64,000 nt of DNA from an uncultured Planctomycetota bacterium (GTDB lineage: Bacteria; Planctomycetota; Brocadiia; CAIUPP01): contig CAIUPP010000109.1 in NCBI GenBank assembly GCA_903901045.1, positions 1 to 64,000 on the forward strand, read 5' to 3'. Made by a program: the position numbers and the translations under genes. The notes under the pieces were generated by a model. The model had not been told where the DNA came from. It was given only the letters and a program-made list of their open reading frames with translations, and made no database searches. Below, in pieces: positions 1 to 7,661 of this stretch; position 1 is the stretch's first letter; each line of letters opens with the position of its first letter.

Positions 1-21
1 AACAGAGCAAAACAGCTTCTA
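1..21. repeat. Right end of a MITE-like element cut by the window edge
   Basis: These bases match the right terminal inverted repeat of the element at 6401-6562 and end in AAACAGCTTCTA. The rest of the copy would lie to the left of the window. Its last three bases are the TAG stop codon of the minus-strand hydrolase gene that follows. Confidence 0.6.
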
Positions 22-1350
22 AGCAATGGACTCCTGAGAGGGTGGTTCTTGTTTCTTGATCTTACTGGTGATGCGTTGGTGCCATCCGACGTCGGCCCAG
101 AGGCGCTTGAAATGCGGGTGGGTGAAGTTGGAGGTGCAAATGAACTGATAATGGTGCTTGAGGGCCAAGTCCACGCAGAGGTCGGCGGATTCTTTGATGA
201 ACTCCCAGTCAAGCGGGGGAATGTCATCCCAGCCGATGCTCCCCCACCCTTCGGTATTGCCCAGCACCGCCTGATGTGCCCGAGCCATTAGGGCGTACCC
301 GCCCATCTGTTCGTCCATCCACCGAATCAATTCCTGGCGGTTTTCGTTCCAGAGTTGCTTGAGTTCGCCGTAAAGTTTCAGGATTTGCTCGGGCGACAAG
401 TCCTGTACGTCGCCCATTTTGAGGCGGTGGAGGTAAGGTATCTGGCCAAACCAGATATGCGCGTCCAGCACATCCATGGCGGCGATATCGACACAGCGTT
501 CGGGATGGAAAGCATCGGTGTTCGCGGTGATGCTGGTCGTGAAATCATACTGCGGATAACGCTGCCGGAAATGAGTGAGCAGGCGGGTGCAACCCTGGCG
601 GTAGAAGGTCCGCTCGGCATCGGAAATAACTCCGGGCTTGTCGACCTGCATGAATTCCTGTCCGGCGGCAGTCAGGGCAGTCTTGGCGGCATTGGCCGCT
701 CTTGCCGCCTGTTCCCGGAGCCAGTTGAACCCGTGCCACAGCGGATATTCATTGAGCAGATCGATGAACAACGTGTTTTCCAACAGGCGGTTCCCGGCCA
801 TGAAATCGATGGTACTCTCCCAGACCTCAATGAAGCCCTCCATGCCCTCAATCGGTGGAAGATTGTCGGCTGAAGACAGGAACCAGGTGGAGAGGGCGAC
901 GGTGATGTTGCGTTGCCGGCAGAGGGGGATGAATTCGAGAAGCGCCTCACGGGGATTGACGGTTACTTCGACGTCATTGCCCCAGAGCGCATGGCGACCA
1001 GGGGCGCAGCCGCGATAGGTGAATCGGTTCGAGGCATGACCGGCCTGGCTGCGGCCGACCAGATGAGGAAAGACATCCATGCGCACGGCGTTGTAGCCGC
1101 GTTCGGCCAGCTCATCGAGCGAGCGCTCCCAATCTTCGAAACCGCCATTGGGGTGGCGCCGCAGGAGCCAGGAGAAGTCCCACATGGCAATGGCAACGGG
1201 CCGCTGCAGACGGCGGATGAGGGTGGCTTTGGCTGGGGAGGTCGCCCCGCTCGGAGAGCGGGCGTCCGCCGTCGCACCAGCCGCAGCGGAAGCCGCCAGC
1301 GGTTTCTGAACACTGACAGGAAATTTGATTTGCGGAGCCGGATCGGGCAT
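19..1350 (-). CDS. Cellulase-like glycoside hydrolase (TIM-barrel)
   Basis: The 443-residue protein resembles the sugar-binding cellulase-like family, a GH5-type TIM barrel. After an Ala/Ser/Pro-rich stretch of about 45 residues comes a barrel opening with AIAMWDFSWLLRR. The segment IDLLNEYPLW carries an NE pair like the acid/base of GH5-type enzymes, and GNTEGWG could carry the nucleophile; both assignments are by analogy. No signal peptide is visible, so a cytosolic glycosidase is likely. The start at 1350 has AGGAGG about 12 bases upstream and a consensus promoter at 1510-1538. The stop codon lies in a MITE end, so the C-terminus may have been reset by that insertion. Family call fairly sure, substrate unknown. 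Confidence 0.8.
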   Translation of the reverse strand: MPDPAPQIKFPVSVQKPLAASAAAGATADARSPSGATSPAKATLIRRLQRPVAIAMWDFSWLLRRHPNGGFEDWERSLDELAERGYNAVRMDVFPHLVGRSQAGHASNRFTYRGCAPGRHALWGNDVEVTVNPREALLEFIPLCRQRNITVALSTWFLSSADNLPPIEGMEGFIEVWESTIDFMAGNRLLENTLFIDLLNEYPLWHGFNWLREQAARAANAAKTALTAAGQEFMQVDKPGVISDAERTFYRQGCTRLLTHFRQRYPQYDFTTSITANTDAFHPERCVDIAAMDVLDAHIWFGQIPYLHRLKMGDVQDLSPEQILKLYGELKQLWNENRQELIRWMDEQMGGYALMARAHQAVLGNTEGWGSIGWDDIPPLDWEFIKESADLCVDLALKHHYQFICTSNFTHPHFKRLWADVGWHQRITSKIKKQEPPSQESIA

Positions 1351-1509
1351 GTCGTTTCAGAGCCTCCTAATGGACCACGGGCGCCCCGATGGGATCGGGT
1401 GAGCGGGGGGTGGGGTGGTCAAAAGGGGCGGGGGCGGCGTTGCTTTGCGGAAAGAGCTTTTTCCGTCCCATCCGTTCACTCCTTGCTCCCGTCGTCACGC
1501 TACGATGGC

Positions 1510-1538
1510 AATATAGTGCCGTGCTGAGGCGCTGTCAA
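1510..1538 (-). promoter_or_regulatory. Sigma-70-type promoter for the cellulase-like gene
   Basis: Read on the minus strand: TTGACA (1538-1533), 17-nt spacer, TATATT (1515-1510). The start codon is about 150 nt downstream. Confidence 0.65.
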
Positions 1539-1560
1539 ACGTTTTCGGCCCTCTCCCGTC

Positions 1561-1589
1561 TTGCCACGGCACCCCGCTTCACTTAAAAT
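1561..1589 (+). promoter_or_regulatory. Sigma-70-type promoter for the HtrA-like gene
   Basis: TTGCCA (1561-1566), 17-nt spacer, TAAAAT (1584-1589), giving a leader of about 45 nt. It diverges from the promoter at 1510-1538. Confidence 0.6.
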
Positions 1590-1641
1590 ACTGGGACGGT
1601 TGCGTCGAGTGTCCGCTTCGTCGAATGAAGGAGGCTTGAGC

Positions 1642-3297
1642 ATGTTGGCACAGAGGAAGCATTTCGCGCTGCTGGGAATTCTCGCATTGCTGGCCGTGGG
1701 TCCGATCTGCTGCGGCCAGGAGAAGACGGCCACCCAGGCGAAGCCTGAGACGCCGCCGGCGATGACCGCGCAGGAACGCACGGCGCTGAAGCAGGAAGTG
1801 GCCAAACTGAACGAGCAGTGCAAGCCGTTCACGGACCTGTTCATCAAGACCACCGAGATGGTGCTCCCCTCCGTCGTCAGCGTGTCGACGGTTCGCACCA
1901 TCGAGATGCAGCAGCAGGAGAACCCGTTCGAGCGGTTCTTCGGCCCGAACGCCAACCCGTTCGAGAGTCCTTTCGATAACCGCCAGCCGCGGCAGCGCAC
2001 GCCGCAGCAGCCGCGCGAGTACCGCGCGCCGGGCCTGGGGAGCGGATTCGTGGTGGACGCCGTCCAGGGGTACATCGTGACGAACTACCACGTCGTGCGC
2101 GATGTCAAGGCGCCGGACATTACGGTGACGTTCTCGGACGGGCGCGAGTTGCCGGTCGAGAAGGTGCTTTTTGACACGCGGACCGACATCGCCGTGCTGA
2201 AGGTCAAGCCGGACGGCAAACTGGTCGCCCTGGAGTGGGCCGACGGCACCCCGCCGAAGCGCGGCCAGTGGGTGCTGGCGATCGGCAGCCCGATGGGGTT
2301 CGGCAGCACCGTGACCAGCGGCATCATCAGCGCCCCGAGCACGCGGGAGCGCATTTTCGGCCAGCGCGGCATGGAGAGCCTGCACGCCAATCAGGACCCG
2401 TTCGCTGTCGAGGATTACATCCAGACCGACGCGGCCATCAACCCCGGCAACAGCGGCGGGCCGCTGGTGGACATGGAGGGGAAGGTGCTGGGCCTCAATA
2501 CGCTGATCGTCAGCTCCACGCAATCCAACGCCGGGCTGGGCTTCGCGGTGCCGACGCGGCTGGCGCGCCCGGTGGCTGAAAAGCTCATCTCCTCGGGCAA
2601 GGTGGTTCGCGGCTACCTCGGCATCTCGATCATCACGCCGAAGCAGATCGACGATACCGCCGCCCAGCAACTCTTCAATATGAAGACGGCAAAAGAGGTG
2701 TTCGACAAGTTCAAGCTGACCGCGGAGGACCGCGGGGTGCTTGTCGGCGGGGTGCAGCCCAACGGGCCGGCCGAGAAGGCGGGCGTGACGCAGGGCGACC
2801 TGATCCTCTCCGTCGGAGACGTGCGCACGGAGGATGTGGAGACTCTGCGCTCCACCGTTTCCAGTCTGCCCCCGGGCGGAAAGACGACGCTGGCGCTGCG
2901 GCGCTTGGGAGAGAATAAGAAGGTCGACGTGACCATCGCCGAGCAGCCGTCGGGCGAGCTGGCCATGGCCGGCGGCGCCGACACGGCGACGAGCGAGGCG
3001 CTGGGGCTGGCCGTCCAGACGCTCACGCCGGAACTGGCGGAGAACCTCGGTTTCCAGGCGGACGTCCACGGCGTGATCGTGGTGGACCTCGAGCGCGGCG
3101 GCCCAGCGGAGCGCGCGGGCATCGTGCGCAATGATGTGCTCCTCGAGGTGAACCGCAAGGCGATCAGCAATGCCGCGGAGTTCCAGGAGGCGACGAAGGA
3201 TATCCCGGCGCGCGGCGTGGTGTTCCTGGTGAGCCGCGAGAAGGGGAACCAGTTGATCGTCGTCAAGCCCGCGCCGGAGGAGAAGCAGAAACACTGA
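1642..3297 (+). CDS. htrA: HtrA/DegP-type serine endoprotease with two PDZ domains
   Basis: This 551-residue protein is a periplasmic trypsin-fold protease/chaperone for envelope quality control. Residues 1 to about 24 form a signal peptide. The catalytic triad is visible: His150 in TNYHVV, Asp182 in RTDIAVL, Ser271 in NPGNSGGP. Two PDZ domains follow, with GVQPNGPAEKAG in the first and DLERGGPAERAG in the second. The segment before the protease core is rich in Gln, Pro and Arg. The ATG at 1642 is chosen over the upstream in-frame start at 1561 because AAGGAGG lies directly before it and the signal peptide starts there. It is monocistronic, with its own promoter and a shared terminator at 3353-3388. 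Family assignment is secure. Confidence 0.95.
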   Translation: MLAQRKHFALLGILALLAVGPICCGQEKTATQAKPETPPAMTAQERTALKQEVAKLNEQCKPFTDLFIKTTEMVLPSVVSVSTVRTIEMQQQENPFERFFGPNANPFESPFDNRQPRQRTPQQPREYRAPGLGSGFVVDAVQGYIVTNYHVVRDVKAPDITVTFSDGRELPVEKVLFDTRTDIAVLKVKPDGKLVALEWADGTPPKRGQWVLAIGSPMGFGSTVTSGIISAPSTRERIFGQRGMESLHANQDPFAVEDYIQTDAAINPGNSGGPLVDMEGKVLGLNTLIVSSTQSNAGLGFAVPTRLARPVAEKLISSGKVVRGYLGISIITPKQIDDTAAQQLFNMKTAKEVFDKFKLTAEDRGVLVGGVQPNGPAEKAGVTQGDLILSVGDVRTEDVETLRSTVSSLPPGGKTTLALRRLGENKKVDVTIAEQPSGELAMAGGADTATSEALGLAVQTLTPELAENLGFQADVHGVIVVDLERGGPAERAGIVRNDVLLEVNRKAISNAAEFQEATKDIPARGVVFLVSREKGNQLIVVKPAPEEKQKH

Positions 3298-3352
3298 GGC
3301 CGGGGGCGGAAAGGACCGCAAGGATGGCAGGGACTGCAAGGACAACGGACAA

Positions 3353-3388
3353 TACGGCGCGCCAGCAATGACGCGCCGTAGCCGTTTT
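3353..3388. terminator. Bidirectional terminator between convergent genes
   Basis: TACGGCGCG (3353-3361) pairs with CGCGCCGTA (3372-3380) and GCCGTTTT follows. It lies between htrA (+) and the deoxyribosyltransferase gene (-). Confidence 0.6.
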
Positions 3389-3395
3389 GCGGACA

Positions 3396-3866
3396 CTATG
3401 GCCGGCGTTTCGGCGCGGCGAGTTTTTCGATCCGCGTGATGATGGCTTCGACGAGGTGGTCGAGGTTCTCGTCGAAGCTGAAATGGCAGAGCACTTCGGT
3501 ACACCCCTCGGCGAGCATGACGTTCAGCCCCTTGACCTGAAGCTGGCGGAAATCGGTCCGCACCCCCAGGACGGGTTTGTCCAGCGCGCGCGCGAACCCC
3601 ACCTCGAAGGCCACGCCGCTGTCCGCGTCGGCGCCATCCAGCAGCGCCAGGAGGATGTCCGCCTCGCGCACGGCTTCCATGCAGTGCTTGTAGACCACTT
3701 GCAGGTGGCGGCGGTCGTTGTAGGAGCCGCCTGCGGGGCCTGCGCGGAAATCCTGCGGCAGCACCATCACCGCATGGGGCAGGCGCTCCTGTATGCGGGC
3801 CGCGAGACGGCGGTTGTACTGGCGCTCCTGCTGGCTGAATAGCGGCGCGGCAAGGTAGATGTTCAT
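3396..3866 (-). CDS. Nucleoside 2-deoxyribosyltransferase family protein
   Basis: The 156-residue protein has the usual length and motifs of the family, which exchanges bases on 2'-deoxynucleosides or hydrolyses (deoxy)nucleoside monophosphates. The N-terminus has LAAPLFSQQERQYN. The central DGADADSGVAFEVGFA holds the Asp and catalytic Glu, and NVMLAEGC near the end matches the residues lent by the neighbouring subunit. It is probably a cytosolic nucleotide-salvage or pool-sanitising enzyme. GGAG lies five bases before the ATG. The next upstream gene on this strand is the YhaM-like nuclease, about 120 bp away, so co-transcription is possible. Exact substrate not determinable. Confidence 0.88.
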   Translation of the reverse strand: MNIYLAAPLFSQQERQYNRRLAARIQERLPHAVMVLPQDFRAGPAGGSYNDRRHLQVVYKHCMEAVREADILLALLDGADADSGVAFEVGFARALDKPVLGVRTDFRQLQVKGLNVMLAEGCTEVLCHFSFDENLDHLVEAIITRIEKLAAPKRRP

Positions 3867-3989
3867 TGTTCTCCGCCCTGACTGCCTATGCCAAGCCCAC
3901 GTTCACGGCGTTTTCCTGCGCGAGCGGGGACTGCTCAAATGACGAATGACGAAAGAATATCCAAGAGGCCAATTTCGTCATTCTACCGC

Positions 3990-4934
3990 TTATCCTTTAT
4001 AGAGTTTGCGGTCCAGGCTGCGCACCCAATCGGTCCAATCGGGGTCGCTGTTCTTGTCCTCGGCGATGGTCTCGGCGATATCTTTGAGCTTGGCGTCGAG
4101 GTTGTCCAGGTAATGCAGCGCCATCGCCTCGGCGAACATGGGGAGCTTGGGGGAGCCGAAATCGTACTGGCCGTGGTGGCTCAGGATCATGTGGCTGAGC
4201 ATGTTCAGCGTTTGGGGGGGGAAATCGGGGAGCTTGCGCGCGTGCTCGTCGAGCATCATCACGCCGATGGTGATATGCCCGACGAGGTTCCCCGGCACGC
4301 TGTAGCGGAAGGCGCGATGGTAGGTCAGTTCGCGCGTCTTGCCGATGTCGTGGATGAACGCGCCGGTCAGGAGGAGGTCGCGGCGAAGCTGGGGGTATTG
4401 CTCGCAGACGCGCAGGGCCATCTGCATCATCGCCAGCGTGTGCTCCATCAGCCCGCCGAGGTAGGCGTGATGGTTGACGACCGCGGCGGGGGCGGTGCGG
4501 AAGGAGTCCATGAACTCCTTGTCGGCCAGGAGGGAATCCACCAGCGCCTTGAGGTGCGGCTCCTGGATCGTGGCGAGGAGAGCGGTCAGGTCGCGGGCCA
4601 TCTGGACCGGGTCGCGCGGGCACTGCGGGAGGAAATCCCCGAGGCGCAGCGTCTCCGGCTCCGGCTTGGTGATAGCGCGGATGTTCAATTGAAGCTGGTT
4701 CTGGTAGGACTCCGCGCGGCCTTTGACCTGGATGATCTCCTCGGGAAGGATGGTCGCGGCGAAGGCCTCGGTGGCGTCCCAGAGGCGGCCCTGAATCTGG
4801 CCGGTGCGGTCGGCCAGCGTGAGGGCCAGGTAAGCGCCCCCGGCGCGTGTGCCGCGCAGAGAGGATTCGACCACCATGAAGGGGGCGTCCACCGGCTCGC
4901 CGGGCTTGAGGGCGTCGATCATTTGCTTGGACAT
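3990..4934 (-). CDS. yhaM: YhaM-like 3'-5' exoribonuclease (OB fold plus HD domain)
   Basis: With the ATG at 4934 the product is 314 residues, the length I recall for Bacillus YhaM. That start has AGGAG ten bases upstream; in-frame starts at 4973 and 5027 would add a tail without family features. The N-terminal third is an OB-fold nucleic-acid-binding domain (YLALTLADRTGQIQGRLWD). The C-terminal half is a metal-dependent HD phosphohydrolase with AFIHDIGKTREL, GHITIG, ILSHHG and HYLDNLDAKL. The family trims RNA or single-stranded DNA from the 3' end, in the cytosol. Assignment is good; the nucleic-acid preference is inferred from the family. Confidence 0.88.
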   Translation of the reverse strand: MSKQMIDALKPGEPVDAPFMVVESSLRGTRAGGAYLALTLADRTGQIQGRLWDATEAFAATILPEEIIQVKGRAESYQNQLQLNIRAITKPEPETLRLGDFLPQCPRDPVQMARDLTALLATIQEPHLKALVDSLLADKEFMDSFRTAPAAVVNHHAYLGGLMEHTLAMMQMALRVCEQYPQLRRDLLLTGAFIHDIGKTRELTYHRAFRYSVPGNLVGHITIGVMMLDEHARKLPDFPPQTLNMLSHMILSHHGQYDFGSPKLPMFAEAMALHYLDNLDAKLKDIAETIAEDKNSDPDWTDWVRSLDRKLYKG

Positions 4935-5027
4935 GAGGGAGGGGATCTCCTGAAAGAGCTTACGCAAGGTCATGATGAATTGCCTTGAACAGGGACAAAA
5001 CCCGCCAGCGCGCCCACTGCCGCGCAA

Positions 5028-5377
5028 CGGGAATCAAGGTATCAGGTTTCCCGGAGGATGTCGAGGGAGGGAGGGAGGATTTGCGAATGGCGATTACTGA
5101 TTTGCGAATGGCGATTTGGAGGAACAAAGGGGAGGCGAAGGCATGGAACTGGTGAAAGCGATCAAGTATTGTGAGTTGGTCTTGAACGTTAGAGGCATGG
5201 TTCCGCAGAGTTCGGTTTGTTGGCGCTCATTACTCCTGCCCCCTTGCCCAGTCGTTGACAGCACAATCCAGGGAAGAGAAATGCGCCGGGCTTTCTTTCA
5301 GGGCGGTCTCTCTGCTCTCAGTTTTCAGTCTTCAGTTCTCAGTTCTCGCCGTTTGCCGCGTTTCCGAGGGAGAGAAG
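5028..5377. other. Intergenic stretch without a supported gene
   Basis: No coding-like frame is evident. It holds a short direct repeat (TTTGCGAATGGCGAT at about 5081 and 5102) and, at about 5316-5346, a run of TTTTCAGTC/TTCAGTTCTCAG units. Related units recur at 6380-6400, 9456-9498, 30252-30283, 48355-48390, 48537-48572 and 48712-48745. Confidence 0.6.
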
Positions 5378-5432
5378 AACGGAAGAAGCGGTAGAAACGA
5401 ACATTGATCGCGGGTTGGATAACCCGCGCCAC
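5378..5432 (-). repeat. Palindromic repeat, family B
   Basis: On the minus strand it opens with GTGGCGCGGGTTATCCAACC and continues to a tail like ATGTTCGTTTC. The core CGCGGGTT/AACCCGCG is a perfect inverted repeat. Other copies lie at 24110-24205 (inside ipk) and 32944-32990. Confidence 0.75.
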
Positions 5433-5434
5433 AT

Positions 5435-6325
5435 TTAGAACAGCCCGGTCTTGACGGCGTATTCGGCTAGCTCGGGGTATGCCTCCAGAAGCGGGGCGGG
5501 GACGAGGAGGCGCTTGCCGGTGAGGCGGGATTTGACCTCCAGCGCGTTGACGACGGCCTGCCCTTTGTAATGGTTGTTGGCGATGACGAACATCTGCTGC
5601 GCTTTTCCTTCCGTGGCGGCGCCGCCGATCTGCTCGACCCAGGGGGTCAGTTCCTTTTCGCTGTAGAGGTAGTTGTACCGGTCGTTTCGGTTCCCCTCGG
5701 GGTTGAACCAGGCCTTGGCGTTGCGCCCGTGGAAGCGGTAGTAGCCGACGGGGCCGGTGAGGAGGTTGGTGGCGGGGAGGTTTCCGCCGAGGCTGGGCTG
5801 GTCGATGTTGCAGAAGCCGAGCCCGCGCGCGCGGAGGAATTCCAGGTTCTCCGGCGTGTTCCAGTCGCGGTGGCGCACCTCGACGACGCAGCGGAAGCGG
5901 CCGAATTGCTCCGCGAGGCGCGAGAGCCAGTCGCGCTCGGGGGCGGTCGGTTTGAAGGACCAGGGGAATTGCATCAGCAGGGCGCCGAGCCGGCCGGATT
6001 CATGCAGCGGCTCGATGCCGTCGCTGAAGATCTGCGCCTCGGCGCGCGTCCAGGGCTGCTCGCGCGCGTGCGTGAAGCGCTGCCAGAGTTTCGCGGTGAA
6101 GAAGAATTCCGGCCGGTCCGCTACCTGCGCGACCCATTTGACGGCCATCGCCGCGGCGGGGGGATGGTAGAAGCTGGTGTTGATTTCCATCGCGTCGAGG
6201 TAGCGGGCGAGGTAGGCCAGTTCGGACAGCCCCTTGCGCGCGCGTTTGTCGGGATAGACCACGCCCGCCCAGTCCGGGTAGGACCAGCCGGCAACGCCGA
6301 CGCGGACGGAGGACGGACTGTTCAT
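5435..6325 (-). CDS. DUF72 family protein (YecE-like)
   Basis: The 296-residue protein shows the TIM-barrel DUF72 pattern: VGVAGWSYPDW at the N-terminus, MEINTSFYHPP, FFFTAKLWQRFTH, VVEVRHRDW, and YYRFHGRNAKAW near the end. The biochemical role of DUF72 proteins is not firmly known and I infer none. The start at 6325 has only a weak ribosome site. Upstream DNA is filled with repeats and a MITE-like element, so the gene is probably expressed alone. Confidence 0.85.
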   Translation of the reverse strand: MNSPSSVRVGVAGWSYPDWAGVVYPDKRARKGLSELAYLARYLDAMEINTSFYHPPAAAMAVKWVAQVADRPEFFFTAKLWQRFTHAREQPWTRAEAQIFSDGIEPLHESGRLGALLMQFPWSFKPTAPERDWLSRLAEQFGRFRCVVEVRHRDWNTPENLEFLRARGLGFCNIDQPSLGGNLPATNLLTGPVGYYRFHGRNAKAWFNPEGNRNDRYNYLYSEKELTPWVEQIGGAATEGKAQQMFVIANNHYKGQAVVNALEVKSRLTGKRLLVPAPLLEAYPELAEYAVKTGLF

Positions 6326-6335
6326 GACGGATTCT

Positions 6336-6400
6336 CACCGCAGAGACGCTGAGGACGCGGAGAACGGACGGATGACGATTACTGAATACTGAGTACTGAA
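6336..6400. repeat. Low-complexity repeats flanking the DUF72 gene
   Basis: CACCGCAGAGACGC with GAGGACGCGGAG (6336-6365) belongs to a dispersed purine-rich family also seen at 26346-26400 and 32890-32930. It is followed by ACTGAATACTGAGTACTGAA (about 6380-6400). Confidence 0.6.
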
Positions 6401-6562
6401 TAGAAGCTGTTTTGCTCTGTTGAAACCATCCTGTTTCGCTTGTCAAACCGCGAAGCGGCCGTCGGACTCTAGCCCACGGCGAGCGAAGCGAGTCGTGGGC
6501 TACTATCCGTCACCCCCTGCGGGGGTTCGCAGAATGATTTCAACAGAGCAAAACAGCTTCTA
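6401..6562. mobile_element. MITE-like element with 25-bp terminal inverted repeats
   Basis: The left end TAGAAGCTGTTTTGCTCTGT plus TGAAA (6401-6425) is perfectly inverted at 6538-6562. The 112-bp interior has no gene but carries a nested inverted repeat (TAGCCCACG ... CGTGGGCTA). It sits inside an ACTGA-type repeat run, so CTGA on both sides may be a target duplication. A second copy of the right end forms bases 1-21 of the window. No transposase for this family is present. Confidence 0.8.
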
Positions 6563-6610
6563 CTGATTGCTGAATGCCCCGGGCGCGAGGCGATTCAAAT
6601 CGCCGTTCGT

Positions 6611-7498
6611 TCACCGCTCCGGGTCGGGGAAGTAGGTGTGGAAGAAGCCGGGCTGGCCTAACTCGAAACGCGCTTCCAGGATGTCCCTTTCGGTGATCGG
6701 CCCCAGCTTGTCCAGGCGGTCCGTCTCCTTCGGCGAACGGCACGCGGAGCATTGCAGGCGGCGCAGTTTGTCGGTGACGCGGTCGCCGAATTCCTCCGGA
6801 TCGGACTCCAGGGACTGCTCGTAGGCCTCGCAGGCCTCCTCGGTTTCGCCGCGCATTTCGTGGACCATGCCGATCCACCAGTAGAGCTGGGCGTCGAACA
6901 TTTCATCCCCGAGGCCGCCGCGGAACGCCTGGATGGACTCGCGGAATGCGCGGTCGAGCGCGCGGGGGTTGTGGACGACCAACTCTCCGTCGCGCGCGCC
7001 CGGCTCGGTGAAACGCTGCAGCGCGGAGGAGTAGAGGTTGTACCCGAGGGCGAAGTGCACCAGCGGGTGATGGCAGCCCATGCGCATGGCGTGGCGCACC
7101 AGATGGATCACTTCCTGCGTGCGGCCGAGATGATAGCTGCATTCCGCCAGCAGGAGGTCGCGCGCGACGGTCTGGCAGCCGTCGATGACCTCCATCCGGT
7201 CGAGCGACCGGCTCAAGCGGTCGAGCAGGAAATGGGATTCCTTTCCGGCGCGGGCGACCTCGTCAATGTCGCTGCCGCCATTTTCGTCCAGCCGCTCGAC
7301 GGATTCGTGCCGCCGGCACTCGACGCGCAGGAAGAGATGGAACGCCTGCCCCAGCCGCGTTTCACTGGCGTCCACTTCGGACATCATGCCGTTGAGGAAG
7401 CGGTAGAAGGCCCGGGAGAATGGGGAGACGGTGGACATCTGCTCCACCCGCCGGAGGGTGGCGTCCAACGTCTCTTCCTTTTTCGGATAGTAGTTCAT
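6611..7498 (-). CDS. TPR-like helical protein of unknown function
   Basis: I do not recognise a named family. The 295-residue protein is helix-rich and acidic, without signal peptide or membrane segment. From about residue 110 it reads as tetratricopeptide-like pairs: LAECSYHLGRTQEVIHLVRHAM, then HFALGYNLYSSAL, and YWWIGMVHEMRGETEEACEAYEQSLESDP, a clear TPR unit. A C-terminal CSACRSPKE could mark a small Cys-containing tail. GGGGAGAAAGG lies directly before the ATG and a consensus promoter sits at 7525-7553. It diverges from the topoisomerase VI B gene. A scaffold role is the most that can be inferred. Confidence 0.75.
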   Translation of the reverse strand: MNYYPKKEETLDATLRRVEQMSTVSPFSRAFYRFLNGMMSEVDASETRLGQAFHLFLRVECRRHESVERLDENGGSDIDEVARAGKESHFLLDRLSRSLDRMEVIDGCQTVARDLLLAECSYHLGRTQEVIHLVRHAMRMGCHHPLVHFALGYNLYSSALQRFTEPGARDGELVVHNPRALDRAFRESIQAFRGGLGDEMFDAQLYWWIGMVHEMRGETEEACEAYEQSLESDPEEFGDRVTDKLRRLQCSACRSPKETDRLDKLGPITERDILEARFELGQPGFFHTYFPDPER

Positions 7499-7524
7499 CC
7501 TTTCTCCCCATGCTCTCTATATTC

Positions 7525-7553
7525 ATTATTGGGTCGCGCTACGCCACTGTCAA
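7525..7553 (-). promoter_or_regulatory. Sigma-70-type promoter for the TPR-like gene
   Basis: Minus strand: TTGACA (7553-7548), 17-nt spacer, AATAAT (7530-7525). Confidence 0.65.
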
Positions 7554-7569
7554 GGAAATGGCACAATAA

Positions 7570-7598
7570 TTGACAAGCACGGAGGGGCGACTTATAAT
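7570..7598 (+). promoter_or_regulatory. Perfect consensus sigma-70 promoter for top6B
   Basis: TTGACA (7570-7575), exactly 17 nt, TATAAT (7593-7598). Predicted transcription start is near 7605, giving a leader of about 57 nt before the GTG start of top6B. Confidence 0.8.
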
Positions 7599-7661
7599 GC
7601 TTCGCAACGTACGGTCCCACAATCAGATACAACGAACCGCGACAGCGGAAGAAGGTCTTAA

